A stretch of DNA of 64,000 bases. Source: Kitasatospora paranensis (GTDB taxonomy: Bacteria; Actinomycetota; Actinomycetes; Streptomycetales; Streptomycetaceae). Positions 18,916 through 29,491 of the stretch are shown in pieces (within the stretch, counting starts at the first letter, position 1; every line of letters begins with the position of its first letter). The stretch spans positions 5,146,001-5,210,000 of the forward strand of contig NZ_BAABKV010000001.1 in assembly GCF_039544005.1 (NCBI RefSeq), written 5' to 3'. A program made the position numbers and the translations under genes. The notes under the pieces are model-generated. The model was not told where the DNA came from. It was given only the letters and a program-made list of their open reading frames with translations, and did no database searches.

Positions 18916-21330
18916 TCAGGCGGGGAACACGTAGGTGCGGTCCTTGGCGCTGGTCTTGCCGACCACGGTGGCGATGCCGTCGGCGACGTCCTGCGGGGTG
19001 ATCGGCACCAGTGCCCCGTTCTTGCGCATCTTCGACTTGTCGAAGACGTTGTTCAGGGCGGCGTCGAGCTTGGCCAGGTCCCAGGTGAGGACGATCTTCC
19101 CGGAGGCGTCCGGTGCCAGGGTCAGCGCCCTGCTCGCCGTCAGCTTGCCGAAGTCCCAGCTCCTGGTGCCGGCCTTGAGCGTGATGCGTCCGGCCAGCAC
19201 CTGCTTGCCGAGGTCTGTCGCGGCGGCCTGGAGCGCCTCCTCGGTGACCTTCGGCTTGGCGGGCGTCAGGGTGAGGGCGATCTCGCTCGCGGGCAGGCCC
19301 GCCGCGCGGTTGCGGTACGCCTGCTCGACCTGGGCGGCGGCGGCCGTGGAGTCCAGGGTCTGCCCGGCCTGTCCGGGCACCACCTCGGTCTGGCCGGCCT
19401 CGGTGAACCGGACGTAGCCCTCCTTGAGGCCCTGTCCCGACTTGGTGGCCAGGCCGTCCAGCGCGGCCTTCAGCTTGGCCCGGTCGACGGTGACGGTCGG
19501 CTCGACGGCCTTGCTGCCGCCGGCCAGCGAGCCGATCACGTCCATCGGGTTGTAGCTGTGCTGCGTCAGCGCGTCCACCGTCGCGGTGGTGTCGAAGGCC
19601 AGCCCGGCGGTGGCCGGGTCGAGCGCCACCGACTGGCCGCCGATCTTCAGCTCGACCGGCGCCTTGCCCGCCTTGGCGATCGAGGAGTCCAGGGCCTTGA
19701 TCGCCTGGTCGCGGCTGTCGCCGCCGATGTCGGTGCCGAGCACGGTGGTGCCCTTGGGGATGTCCGCCTGGTTGAGCATCAGCCCGGTGCCGTACGCGGC
19801 GGCGCCGGCGAACAGCAGACCGCCCACGGCGAGGGTGAGGAGCTTGCGCGCCTTGCCCCGGCGCTTGGGGGCGGCCTTACCGGACGGCGCCGCGGCGGGC
19901 GCCGGCGACGCTGCGGGGCCTGCGGGCGCCGGTGCGGCGCCGGACGGCTGCGCGGGGCCGGAGGGTCTCCCGTCCGGGGTGGGGGCCGGTGCGCCGAACG
20001 GGTCGGCCGGCTCGTACGGGGTGCCGGCGAAGCCGTTGTTCCGGGTGGCGGCGAACGGGTCGTGGGCGGCCGCGGCACCGAAGGGCCGGGCCCCGGCGCC
20101 GAACGGGTCGGCGACCTGGCCGCCGGGTATGGCCCCGCCGTGCTGCGGCTCGTCCCGGATCGGGTCGAAGCCGCCGATCTGGGTGTCCTCGGGCTCCTCG
20201 GCGGGCCCGCCACCGGGGCGGCCGGGGGCGAACGGGTCGGCCGGGCCGTTCTGGAACGGGTCCTGCGGGGACCGGCGGGCCGCGAACGGATCGGCCGGCG
20301 CCGGGGCGTCGGCCGCGGCGCCCGCGGGCCGGGGGCCGGGGTGCCGAACGGGTCCGCGGCGAAGCGCCCGGCCGGGCGCGGCCCGGACTCCGTCCGCTCC
20401 GGCCGGGCGGCGAACGGGTCCTGCGGCTGCTGCGGCTGCTGGGGGGCGAACGGGTCCTGCGGCTGCTGGGGCTGCTGCGGCGCGAACGGGTCGTGCGGGG
20501 CGGCGAGCGGGTCCCGGGGGCGAACGGATCCTGCGGGGCGCTCTCCGGCGCGGTCGCGAACGGCGAGGCGGGCGCCCCCGAGGGGCGCGGCGCGGAGCGC
20601 TGCTCGCCCACCAGCGGCCGGGTGCCGGCGGGGCGTCCGGGCGCCGCCTGCGGGTTGGTCGGAGCCGCCGCCGGGGCGGCGGCCTGCGGTGCGGCCTGCG
20701 GTGCGGTCTGCCCACCGGCCGGGGTGCCCGCGGGCGCGCCGGCCGGCACCGGGGCCTGGCCCTTCTGGCGGGGCCGGAACCACTCGCCGGTCGACGAGGA
20801 CTCCGACTCGGCGCCCGTCGCCGGGCCGCCCGGGGCGGGGGCGCCGGCACCGGGCCGGCCCTCCTGCCACTGCGAGGGCAGCTGGGGCGGCGCGGCGGCG
20901 CCGCCGGCGTCCATCACGCCGAGCACGGGGGAGGGGCCGCCGTTGTCCGCGCGGTGCCGCGGCGCGCCCGGCTCGGGGGCCTGCTCCTCGGTCTTGACGG
21001 GGCTGCGCACCACGACCGGGGGGATCGGCCGGGAGCCGGGGATGTTGATCCGTACCCGGGTGGTCAGCGTGGTCTCGGTCTTCGGGACGTCGTCGTCCGG
21101 CCCGCCGGCCCCGCCGATCGGGGGCTGGGAGGCGGTGCCGAACGGGTCGCCCGAGGCGCCGTGCGCGAACGCGGCGGCGCCGGGGAGCCCGGTGCCGTAC
21201 GGCGGGGTCCCGGAAGGGTAGGCGTCCGCACCGTCTGCCGGCCGGCGGCCCTGGGAGGCATCCCGGCCGCCGGGGCGGGGGCGCTGCCCCCGCGGGGCTG
21301 GTACGCGTTGTCAGATTCGCGGCTGCTCAA
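18916..21330 (-). CDS. DPF-repeat membrane protein with VanW/PG_binding_4-like extracellular part (three frameshifts)
   Basis: About 805 residues after repair. A TTG start at 21330 follows GGAG; the N-terminus reads MSSRESDNAYQPRG. Roughly the first 490 residues are a Pro/Ala/Gly/Gln-rich, probably cytoplasmic region with twelve DPF motifs, including two adjacent copies of DPFAPQQPQQPQ. A basic stretch and one membrane helix (KLLTLAVGGLLFAGAAAYG) follow. Then come about 300 extracellular residues resembling the repeated PG_binding_4 domain found next to VanW domains; no VanW domain is obvious. Frame jumps near 21253, 20516 and 20338 are each repaired by one added G in a G run of the forward strand. 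A link to peptidoglycan is inferred from the family. Confidence 0.65.
20407..20500. repeat. Direct repeats encoding DPFAPQQPQQPQ
   Basis: Adjacent 36-bp units, each containing GCGAACGGGTC and CTGCGGCTGCTG-type blocks, encode consecutive copies of DPFAPQQPQQPQ. They lie in the disordered region of the membrane protein and are likely to vary in number between strains. Confidence 0.6.
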
Positions 21331-21656
21331 TGCTGCTCTGCTCCGGGTTCGCGGGGGCGCCTCAGGGCGGCGACCGCGGGTAGTGGGCCGCCTGGGCGCA
21401 TCCGCGGCGGCGACCGCGCTGCGGACCGGACGGGCCCTCCGACACCAGCTTGTTCACGTGCGGGCCGAGACGGCTCGGGGTCCGCCACGCGATTGGGGCT
21501 GAAGGTACCCTCCCGCCCTGCACCCGAGGCATCCGGGGCCGATCCTCGCCCGTCCGCATGGCCGGGCTGCCCGCACCGTCACCACCATACTGGGAAGCGG
21601 CGGACCGTGACCCGGCGTGGAACGTCCGGATACGTCCGATTAGTCCCGCTATAGGA
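21331..21656. other. Intergenic region, 326 bp, no gene seen
   Basis: This region lies between the start of the repeat-rich membrane protein and the end of the DUF6113 gene, both on the minus strand. Apart from a small inverted repeat TAGTCC/GGACTA (21641-21646 with 21654-21659) near the DUF6113 stop, I see only the leader of the repeat-rich gene. Confidence 0.4.
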
Positions 21657-22106
21657 CTAGGGGCGGACGTCCCTGACGGCCCGTTGCCGGTCGCCCGGCG
21701 GCACTCCGAACGCGGGGCCCGAACGGGTCGGCAGGGTCGCGCAGACCACTCCGGCCACCGCCCCGGCGAACAGGTAGAGGTACGAGGTCAGGCCCGCCGC
21801 GAGGACGAAGTCGCCCTCCGGACGCGGGGCCATCATCACCAGCAGCACGGCGAACCAGCCCGCCAGCGGGATGCCCGCGCCGAGCTTGGTGCCGGTCAGC
21901 CGCAGTCCGCCGTAGAACAGCCCGCCGGTGCCGCCGAAGGCCAGCAGGACACCCAGGGGTGCCCACAAGGCCTGCACGAAGGCTCCGCACAGCGAGACGG
22001 CGGCGCCCAGCAGGAACAGCACCGCGTACGCGGTGATCCGCACCCCGCGCGGGGGCAGCGGCTCGGCCATCCGCTGGGCGCGGGTGCCCAGGATTCTCTG
22101 GAGCAT
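21657..22106 (-). CDS. DUF6113-type small membrane protein
   Basis: 149 residues with four hydrophobic segments (ITAYAVLFLLGAAVSLCGAF, PLGVLLAFGGTGGLFYGG and two more) and a soluble C-terminus. Its ATG overlaps the mshB stop (TGATG), so it is translated with mshB. Function is unknown. The pairing with mshB is, as far as I recall, common in streptomycetes. The family name is from memory. Confidence 0.75.
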   Translation of the reverse strand: MLQRILGTRAQRMAEPLPPRGVRITAYAVLFLLGAAVSLCGAFVQALWAPLGVLLAFGGTGGLFYGGLRLTGTKLGAGIPLAGWFAVLLVMMAPRPEGDFVLAAGLTSYLYLFAGAVAGVVCATLPTRSGPAFGVPPGDRQRAVRDVRP

Positions 22107-22993
22107 CAGACCTCCACCCCGGCGAAGAGATCCGTCTCCGGCAGCGCCGAGCCCGCTTCGCCGTGGACCAGCTGGAAGTACTCGGTGGCCAGCAGCGGCT
22201 GGCCGAGGTCGTTGCTCAGGGCGAAGTGGTCGCCGGCCACAGTGATCTGGGTGGCGTGCGCCCGCATCGCGGCCGCCTTCGCACCGGCGTACGCGGGGTT
22301 GTCCAGCACGGTGGTGACCAGTCCGTCGTCCACCACGCCCGGGACGTCCGAGGGGACGGCCACCCCGGGGAAGCCGCCCGCGGCCGCGGTCTCCTTCAGG
22401 CCCTGCTCGATCACCGAACGCGGCATCCGGCTGTAGTAGACCTTGGCGATCCGCCAGGCCGTGCCCAGCTCCGGCCGGTACGCCGGGTCGGCGGCCAGGT
22501 CGTACGCGCGCAGCGCGACCCGGTGCGCCTGGATGTGGTCGGGGTGCCCGTAGCCGCCGTTCTCGTCGTAGGCGACCAGGACCTGCGGCCGGACCTCGCG
22601 GACCACCGCCACCAGGTGGCCGGCGGCCTCGTCCCGGTCCGCCTGCCAGAAGCAGTCCGGGCGGGTGTTCTCGGTGACGCCCATCATCCCCGAGTCCCGG
22701 TACCGGCCGGGGCCGCCCAGAAAGCGATGGTCGGCGACGCCGAGCGCGGCCATCGCCGCGTCCAGCTCGCCGATCCGGTGCGCGCCCAGGGTGTCGTCCC
22801 GATCCGCCGTCAGATGCGCCAGCTCGGGGCCGATCACCTCGCCGCCCTCGCCGAGGGTGCAGGTCACCAGCGTGACCAGGGCGCCCTCGGCCGCGTACCG
22901 CGCCATGGTGGCTCCGGTGACGATCGACTCGTCGTCGGGGTGCGCGTGCACCAGGAGCAGGCGGCGGGGCGGCAGGTCGGGGGCTGCGGTCAT
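22106..22993 (-). CDS. mshB: N-acetyl-GlcN-Ins deacetylase MshB (mycothiol biosynthesis)
   Basis: A 295-residue zinc-dependent deacetylase that converts GlcNAc-inositol to GlcN-inositol, the second mycothiol step, in the cytosol. The LmbE-family metal motif HAHPDDE (residues 16-22) and the second metal His motif GYGHPDH are present, as is the MshB-like RDSGMMG segment. Length is typical. Mca is a related family, but the sequence and the following DUF6113 gene favour MshB. Mycothiol is specific to actinobacteria, which supports the taxonomic call. Confidence 0.93.
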   Translation of the reverse strand: MTAAPDLPPRRLLLVHAHPDDESIVTGATMARYAAEGALVTLVTCTLGEGGEVIGPELAHLTADRDDTLGAHRIGELDAAMAALGVADHRFLGGPGRYRDSGMMGVTENTRPDCFWQADRDEAAGHLVAVVREVRPQVLVAYDENGGYGHPDHIQAHRVALRAYDLAADPAYRPELGTAWRIAKVYYSRMPRSVIEQGLKETAAAGGFPGVAVPSDVPGVVDDGLVTTVLDNPAYAGAKAAAMRAHATQITVAGDHFALSNDLGQPLLATEYFQLVHGEAGSALPETDLFAGVEV

Positions 22994-23072
22994 GGCCGCC
23001 AGCCTAGGCGATGCGGTGGCGGCGTCCGCGGCACCCGCGCGCGCCGCCCCGCACCGTCCGGGGCCGTGCCCG

Positions 23073-23267
23073 TCAGAGCTTCAGGCCATTGATCATCCCT
23101 GCCACGTTGCTGGTGACCTCCTGGATCGACGGTGCGATCGACGTGGAGGCCAGGTAGAAGCCGAGCAGGGCGCAGATGATCGCGTGGGCCAGCTTGAGGC
23201 CGGACCGGCGGACCAGGACGATCACGATGACGAGCATCAGCACGGCTGCGGAGACGGACAAAGCCAT
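23073..23267 (-). CDS. Small two-helix membrane protein
   Basis: 64 residues: MALSVSAAVLMLVIVIVLV, a short basic loop RRSGLKL, then a second hydrophobic segment AHAIICALLGFYLAST and a polar tail. A purine-rich GAGAAGGGG lies upstream of the ATG. I do not recognise a function. It stands alone between mshB and the divergent S9 peptidase. Confidence 0.65.
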   Translation of the reverse strand: MALSVSAAVLMLVIVIVLVRRSGLKLAHAIICALLGFYLASTSIAPSIQEVTSNVAGMINGLKL

Positions 23268-23569
23268 TGCGGCTCACACCCCTTCTCGGGTGCGCCGCCC
23301 TCGGGGCGGGCGGCGGTCGGAACCTGCGGGACAGAGCCCCGACCCGGCGCCGGGAGGAACGGGACGGTCCGGCTCCGCATCGGGATGATCCAGACATACC
23401 CGATCGGTGACCGCCGTATGACGTTCCGTGAGTCCGGCGCGGCGGCGCGCGGGCCCTCCGGGTGCCGAACGGCCGGGCCCCACCGGCCCCGCAGGGCCTT
23501 CGCGAGCGGTCGCGCGCGGCTGCTCCGAACGAGTGATCAGCGGCCGGACAGGCCGTAGGGTCGGGAGCC
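23268..23569. other. Divergent intergenic region, 302 bp
   Basis: This region separates the small membrane protein (minus) from the S9 peptidase (plus) and should hold both promoters. I see no convincing hexamer pair, gene or repeat. Confidence 0.35.
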
Positions 23570-25688
23570 ATGACCACCCAGAACCCTGCGGACACCTTCC
23601 CCGGCAGTACGCGCGCACCCTGCGCTACACCGTCGGCGCACCCCGGTCCTTCGCCGTCACGGCCGACGGCGGCCGGGTCGTCTTCCTGCGGTCGGGCTCC
23701 GGCGGCGACCGCGCCAACCGGCTGTGGACGCTCGACGTCGCCACCGGCGAGGAGCGGGTCGTCGCCGACCCCGCCACGCTGCTCGGCGGCGGCGAGGAAC
23801 ACCTGTCGGCGGCCGAGCGGGCCCGCCGCGAGCGCAGCCGCGAGGGCTCCGCCGGCATCGTCGGCCACAGCCTGGACGCCGCCGGGACGCTCGCCGCGTT
23901 CGCCCTCTCCGGCCGGCTGTTCGCCGCCGACCTCGCCGCCGGCACCTCCCGGGAACTGCCCGCCGAGGGCCCGGTGCTGGACCCGCGGCCGGCCCCCGAC
24001 GGCACCCTGGTCGCCTACGCGACCACGGCCGGCGCGCTGCGCGTCACCAGGACGGACGGCAGCGCCGACACCGCCCTCGTCGAGCCCGAGGCGCCCGGGG
24101 TGACCTGGGGCCAGGCCGAGTTCATCGCCCAGGAGGAGATGGACCGCGACCGCGGCTACTGGTGGGCGCCCGGCAGCGACCGGCTGCTGGTGGCCCGCGC
24201 CGACGACACGCCGGTGCAGCGCTGGTGGATCGCCGACCCGGCCAACCCCGCCACCGCCCCCGCCGAGGTCGGCTACCCGGCCGCGGGCACGCCCAACGCC
24301 GAGGTCGGCCTCTGGCTGGTCGGCCTCGACGGCAGCCGCAGCGAGGTGGTCTGGGACCGGGCCGCCTTCCCCTACCTCGCCCGGGTCCACTGGTCGTCCG
24401 GTGGTCCGCCGCTGCTGCTCGTACAGGCCCGCGACCAGCGCCGCCAGCAGATCCGCACGGTCGACCCGGAGACCGGCGCGACCGACCTCCTGGTCGAGGA
24501 GAGCGACGACGTCTGGCTGGAGCTCTTCCCCGGAGTCCCCGCCTGGACCCCGGACGGCCGCCTGGTGCGGATCACCGACAGCGACGGCGTCCGCGCACTG
24601 ACGGTCGACGAGAAGGCCGTCACCGACGGGACGCTGCACGTGCGTTCCGTCTTCGGGAGCACCGACGACGAGGTGCTGTTCACCGCCTCCGCCGGGCCTG
24701 CCGACACCGCCCGGCCGCCCGGCTGGACGGGCCTGTTCCGGGCCGGCGCGGACGGCGTCGCCCCTTCGGGCCGACCGGCGACGGCGCCCGCGCCGCCGTC
24801 CACGGCGGCGGCACCACCGTGCTGTCCACCGCCGACCCCGACCGGCCCGGCACGCGGGTCGAGGTGCTGCGCGGCGGCGCGGCCGTCGCCACCGTCGCCT
24901 CGTACGCCGAGACGCCGCTGATCACCGCCCGGCCGGTGTTCCGGTTCGCCGGGGAGCGCCGCATCCCCTCCGCGGTGCTGCTGCCCGCCGGCTACGACCG
25001 CGACCGGGACGGCCTGCTGCCCGTCCTGATGGACCCGTACGGCGGCCCGCACGGGCAGCGCGTCGTGCAGGCCCACAACCCGCACCTCACCTCGCAGTGG
25101 TTCGCCGACCAGGGCTTCGCCGTCGTCGTCGCCGACGGCCGCGGCACTCCCGGCCGCAGCCCCGGCTGGGAGAAGGCGATCGCCGGCGACTTCGCCGGGG
25201 TCACCCTTGACGACCAGGTGGACGCCGTGCGGGCGCTCGCCGAGGAGTTCCCGCTCGACCTCGGCCGGGTCGCGATCCGCGGCTGGTCCTACGGCGGCTA
25301 CCTCGCCGCGCTCGCCGTGCTGCGCCGCCCCGACGTCTTCCACGCCGCCGTCTCCGGCGCCCCGGTCACCGACTGGCGGCTCTACGACACCCACTACACC
25401 GAGCGCTACCTCGGCCACCCCGACGAGCGGCCCGCGGTGTACGACGCCAACTCGCTGATCGCCGACGCGCCGCGGCTGGAGCGGCCGCTCATGATCGTGC
25501 ACGGGCTGGCCGACGACAACGTGGTGGCCGCGCACACCCTGCGGCTGTCCTCGGCGCTGCTGGCCGCCGGCCGGCCGCACACCGTGCTGCCGCTGTCCGG
25601 AGTGACCCACATGACCCCGCAGGAGCAGGTCGCCGAGAACCTGCTGCTGCTCCAGGTCGACTTCCTGAAGCGCTCGCTCGCGCGCTGA
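23570..25688 (+). CDS. S9 family (DPP IV/prolyl oligopeptidase-like) serine peptidase (two frameshifts)
   Basis: About 706 residues after repair. The N-terminal two thirds form a DPP-IV-type beta-propeller (WGQAEFIAQEEMDRDRGYWW is characteristic) and the C-terminal third is an alpha/beta-hydrolase domain. Nucleophile Ser lies in GWSYGG, acid Asp in HGLADDNV and His in GVTHM. Frame jumps occur at the C runs 23599-23602 and 24761-24764; one added C in each joins DTFPRQYART and DGVAPFGPTGDG. There is no signal peptide, so the enzyme is probably cytoplasmic and cleaves peptides after proline. GGGAG precedes the ATG. Confidence 0.85.
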
Positions 25689-25695
25689 CGACCCG

Positions 25696-25738
25696 GTCGT
25701 GTCCTCGGCCATGACATCCGTCATGCCGAGGACACGAC
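25696..25738 (+). terminator. Terminator after the S9 peptidase
   Basis: A 14-bp perfect stem (25696-25709 with 25725-25738), one bulged C, then a 5-bp inner stem and an ATCC loop. Confidence 0.8.
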
Positions 25739-25813
25739 GACGGGCACTGCCGCCCCACCCCCGCTCCGGGGACTCTTGAACGGTCGGAACACCATCGAGA
25801 GGACACGGGGACG

Positions 25814-26799
25814 ATGAACACACGGACGGGGGAGGTCGCGGCCTTCCGGGACGTCGCCAAGAGCTACGGCCAGGTGAAGGCCGTCGACGGCCTCGACCTG
25901 GTGCTGCGGGCCGGTGAGACGGTGGCCCTGCTGGGGCCGAACGGCGCCGGCAAGTCCAGCAGCCTGGACCTTTTGCTGGGCCTGCGGGAGCCCGACCGCG
26001 GCACCGTCGAGCTGTTCGGCGGTACCCCCGCGCGGCGATCGAGGCCGGCCGGGTCGGCGCCATGCTGCAGAGCGGCGGGCTGATGACCGATGTCAAGGTC
26101 CGCGAGCTCGTCGCGCTGGCCTGCCGGATCCACCCCCGGGGCCACGCCGTCGACACCGTACTGACCGAGGCCGGCATCACCGAGATCGCCGACCGCAAGG
26201 TCGACAAGCTCTCCGGCGGCCAGGAGCAGCGGGTGCGCTTCGCGCTCGCCATCGCCGGCGCGAGCGACCTGATCGTCCTGGACGAGCCGACCACCGGCAT
26301 GGACGTCTCCGTCCGCCAGGCCTTCTGGTCCACCATGCGGGCCCAGGCCGCCGCGGGCAGGACGGTGCTGTTCGCCACCCACTACCTGGAGGAGGCCGAC
26401 TCGGTCGCCGACCGGGTGCTGGTGCTGCACCGCGGACGGCTGATCGCCGACGGCACCTCCGCCGAGATCAAGGCCAAGGCCGGCGCCCGCCGGATCGCCT
26501 TCGAACTGCACCCCGAGGACGGCGAGGTCGAGGAGGGCGTGCTGCGCGCGCTGCCCGGCACCGTCGGGCTGGACGTCACCGGCCGCCCCGGCGGGGTGCG
26601 CACCGTGCGGATCCGCTCCACCGACGCGGACGCCGGCGTGGCCGCCCTCTACCGCGCCGGGCTGTACCCGCGCGGCCTGGAGGTCACCAGCCTGGGCCTG
26701 GAGCAGGCCTTCCTGACCATCACCGGAGAGCAGGCCGCCCGCGACGAGGCCGCCGCCGACACCACCGGGACCGCGACCGTCAAGGAGAGCGTGCGATGA
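25814..26799 (+). CDS. ABC-2 type efflux ATPase, DrrA-like (frameshifted)
   Basis: About 328 residues after repair. Walker A GPNGAGKS, signature LSGGQEQR, Walker B LIVLDEP and an H-loop in ATHYLEEAD mark an exporter ATPase of the drug/lipid efflux class. The frame is lost in the five C at 26025-26029; one added C gives GGTPRAAIEAGRVGAM. It is first in a run of four genes each overlapping the next by 4 bases (ATGA or GTGA), so export and the two-component system form one unit. Confidence 0.85.
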
Positions 26800-27518
26800 C
26801 CACCCTGATCCGGCTGGAGATCCTGCGCACCCTGCGCAACAAGCGGTACCTGATGTTCACCGTCCTCTACCCGGCCCTGCTGTACGTCTTCTTCATCAGC
26901 GCCTACAGCGGCGGCGACGTGGCCGGCGGCATCCCCGCCAAGTCGTACTTCATGGTCTCGATGGCCACCTTCGGAGCCGTCGGCGCGGTGCTGACCGGCT
27001 CGGCGCAGCGGATCTCGCTGGAGCGCAAGAGCGGCTGGGTGCGGCAGCTGCGGCTGACCGCCCTGCCCGGGCGCGCGTACACCGTCGGCAAGATCGCCTC
27101 GTGCGCGGTGACCACCCTGCCGGCGATCGTGGTGGTGTTCGTGATCGGCGCCGTGGAGGGCGTGAAGCTGTCGGCCGCCCAGTGGCTGGGCCTGGCGGCG
27201 GTGCTCTGGCTCGGCAGCTTCGTCTTCGCGGCGCTGGGCGTGGCACTCGGCTACGCCGCGCAGCCGGACGCCGTCCAGCCCATCGTCATGATCGTCTACA
27301 TGCTGATGGCGCTCTTCGGCGGCACCTGGTTCCCGGTCGGCGACTCCCTGAAGGCCTTCGCCCGCTTCAACCCGGTCTACCTCTACAACCAGCTGGCCTC
27401 GTTCGTGCAGCCCGGGCACTCGCTGGACACCGTGGCGGTCGCCGGAATGTCCGCCTTCCTCGCGGTCTTCGTGGCCGCGGCCGCCTTCCTGTACCGCAGG
27501 GACACCCGGCAGGCATGA
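26796..27518 (+). CDS. ABC-2 type transport permease
   Basis: 240 residues with six hydrophobic segments. The N-terminus reads MTTLIRLEILRTLRNKRYL and the conserved ABC-2 segment MALFGGTWFPVGDSL is present. It is the membrane partner of the preceding ATPase, linked by an ATGA overlap. Substrate is unknown; the coupled sensor kinase suggests a membrane-active compound, but that is inference. Confidence 0.88.
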   Translation: MTTLIRLEILRTLRNKRYLMFTVLYPALLYVFFISAYSGGDVAGGIPAKSYFMVSMATFGAVGAVLTGSAQRISLERKSGWVRQLRLTALPGRAYTVGKIASCAVTTLPAIVVVFVIGAVEGVKLSAAQWLGLAAVLWLGSFVFAALGVALGYAAQPDAVQPIVMIVYMLMALFGGTWFPVGDSLKAFARFNPVYLYNQLASFVQPGHSLDTVAVAGMSAFLAVFVAAAAFLYRRDTRQA

Positions 27519-28773
27519 TGGCCGACATGCTGAGGACCCTCCTGCCGAACCGCCCCGCACCGACCGACGGGGACGCGGTCTCCTTCCGGACGGTGCCGGG
27601 CGCGTCGGTGGACAACCGGCGCCAGCTCGTCGTGAAGCTCGCCTGGATGTCGCTGTGGATGATCTACCTGGTCTACCCGGTGGAGGACCTCACCGGCGGC
27701 CGGCACGGCACGCCCGCCGTCGTCGGCGGATCGCTCGCCCTGGCCGTCTTCGTCGGCTCCTACCTCGCCCTGGTGGCGCGGCGCTCGACGGCGACGGACG
27801 CACCGGTGGGGAACATCGTCACCGTGGCGGGCATGCTGGTGCTCGCGGTGGTCACCTCGCTCACCCTCGGCCCGGCCTGGCTGACCCTGTTCACCTACGC
27901 GTCCACCTGCGTCGCCGTGGTGCTGCCGGCCCGGTACGGAGTGATCGGCGTCGGCGCCGTCACCGCCCTCGCCCTGGTGGTCGCCCTGCTGGCGCGGGCC
28001 GACGGCAGCACGCTGGCCGCGATCCTGCTGCCCTGCTTCCTCAGCGGCCTCGCCATGACCGGCCTCCAGCGGCTGATCAGCACCATGCGGGAACTGCGCG
28101 AGGCCCGGGCCGCGGTGGCGCACCTGGCGGCCTCCGAGGAGCGGCTGCGGCTCGCCCGCGACCTGCACGACCTGCTCGGCCACTCGCTGTCGCTGATCAC
28201 CATCAAGAGCGAACTCGCCGGGCGCTTCATGGACGCCGAGAAGACCGACGACGCCCGGGCCCAGGTCGCGGACATCGAGAAGGTCGCCCGCCAGTCGCTG
28301 ATCGATGTCCGGGAGGCGGTGAGCGGCTTCCGGCGGCCCACCCTGGCGGTCGAACTCGCCGCCGCCAGGACGGCGCTGACCACCGCCCAGATCACGCTGG
28401 AGGCGTCCCCCGGCTCGCCGAGGGCCGGCCCGGCCTCGACGCGGAGGGCGCCGGGGCGCTGGCCTGGGCCCTGCGCGAGGCGGTCACCAACATCGTCCGG
28501 CACGGCGCCGACGCGACCGTCTGCACCGTCACCATGGACGAGACCTGGGAGGAGGACGGCTCTCGCCACGCCGTCCTGGAGGTCGCCGACGATGGCCGCG
28601 GCCCCGGCAAGTCCTCGCCCGGCAACGGGCTTTCGGGCCTGGCCGAGCGCCTCGCGCTGGTCGGCGGCCGACTGGAGACCGGCGCCGGCCCGCGCGGCCG
28701 GGGCTTCCGGCTGCGGGCCAGTGTCCCGCTCTCCGCCGTGCCCGCCGCGACGGGCGATAGGCTGCGCGAGTGA
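27515..28773 (+). CDS. Sensor histidine kinase, HisKA_3 (DesK/NarX-like) class (frameshifted)
   Basis: About 419 residues after repair. Five or six hydrophobic segments span residues 40-190 with no large outer loop, then a short coiled coil, the HisKA_3 motif ARDLHDLLGHSL (phospho-acceptor His218) and a HATPase domain (ALREAVTNIVRHG, DDGRGPG, GNGLSGLAERL). The frame jump in the C run 28407-28411 is repaired by one C, giving ASPRLAEGRPGLDAEG. The kinase probably senses within the membrane, as DesK does. The ATG overlaps the permease stop. Confidence 0.87.
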
Positions 28774-29375
28774 TTCGCGTACTGCTGGCCGAGGACCAGG
28801 GCATGGTCCGCGAGGCGCTCGCCGCCCTGCTCGGCCTCGAGGGGGACATCGCCGTGGTCGCGCAGGTCGCGCGCGGCGACGAGGTCGTGGCCGCGGCCGT
28901 CGCGCACGAGGTCGACGTGGCCGTGCTCGACATCGAGATGCCCGGGATGACCGGCATCGAGGCCGCCGGACAGCTGCGCCGCACCCGCCCGGCGACCAAG
29001 GTGGTGATCGCCACCACCTTCGGCCGGCCCGGCTACCTGCGCCGTGCCATGGAGCTGGGCGCCGACGCCTTCCTGGTGAAGGACGCCCCGGCGTCCGAGC
29101 TGGCGGAGGCGATCCGCCGGGTGCTGCGCGGCGAGCGGGTGATCGACCCGACGCTGGCCGCGGCCGCTCTCGCCGAGGGCGCCAACCCGTTGACCGGACG
29201 GGAGTTGGACGTGCTCGGGGCGGCGGCCGACGGCGCCGTCAACGCCGACATCGCCCGCCGGCTGCACCTCTCGGAGGGCACCGTGCGCAACTACCTGTCG
29301 ATGGCGATCCAGAAGACCGGCGCCCGCAACCGCACCGAGGCCGTCCGGGTCGCCCGGGAGAAGGGCTGGCTCTGA
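28770..29375 (+). CDS. NarL/DesR-type response regulator
   Basis: 201 residues. The receiver domain has the acidic pocket (E8, D9), phospho-acceptor Asp54 in VLDIEMPGM, a conserved Thr region and Lys in FLVKDAP. The C-terminal LuxR-type helix-turn-helix reads LTGRELDVLGAAADGAVNAD followed by LSEGTVRNYLSMAIQKTGA. The start is GTG, overlapping the kinase stop as GTGA. It most likely controls its own efflux operon. Confidence 0.93.
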   Translation: MIRVLLAEDQGMVREALAALLGLEGDIAVVAQVARGDEVVAAAVAHEVDVAVLDIEMPGMTGIEAAGQLRRTRPATKVVIATTFGRPGYLRRAMELGADAFLVKDAPASELAEAIRRVLRGERVIDPTLAAAALAEGANPLTGRELDVLGAAADGAVNADIARRLHLSEGTVRNYLSMAIQKTGARNRTEAVRVAREKGWL

Positions 29376-29491
29376 TCCGGGCCCCATGGCCCGCTCGCCT
29401 CCGGGCGCTTGAACCCGGTGCCGACGGTCGTTGCTCCCTCGCTCCTGCGTCGCTCCCTCGCGCCTCCTTTCGACACCGGCGCGCCGGCCGG

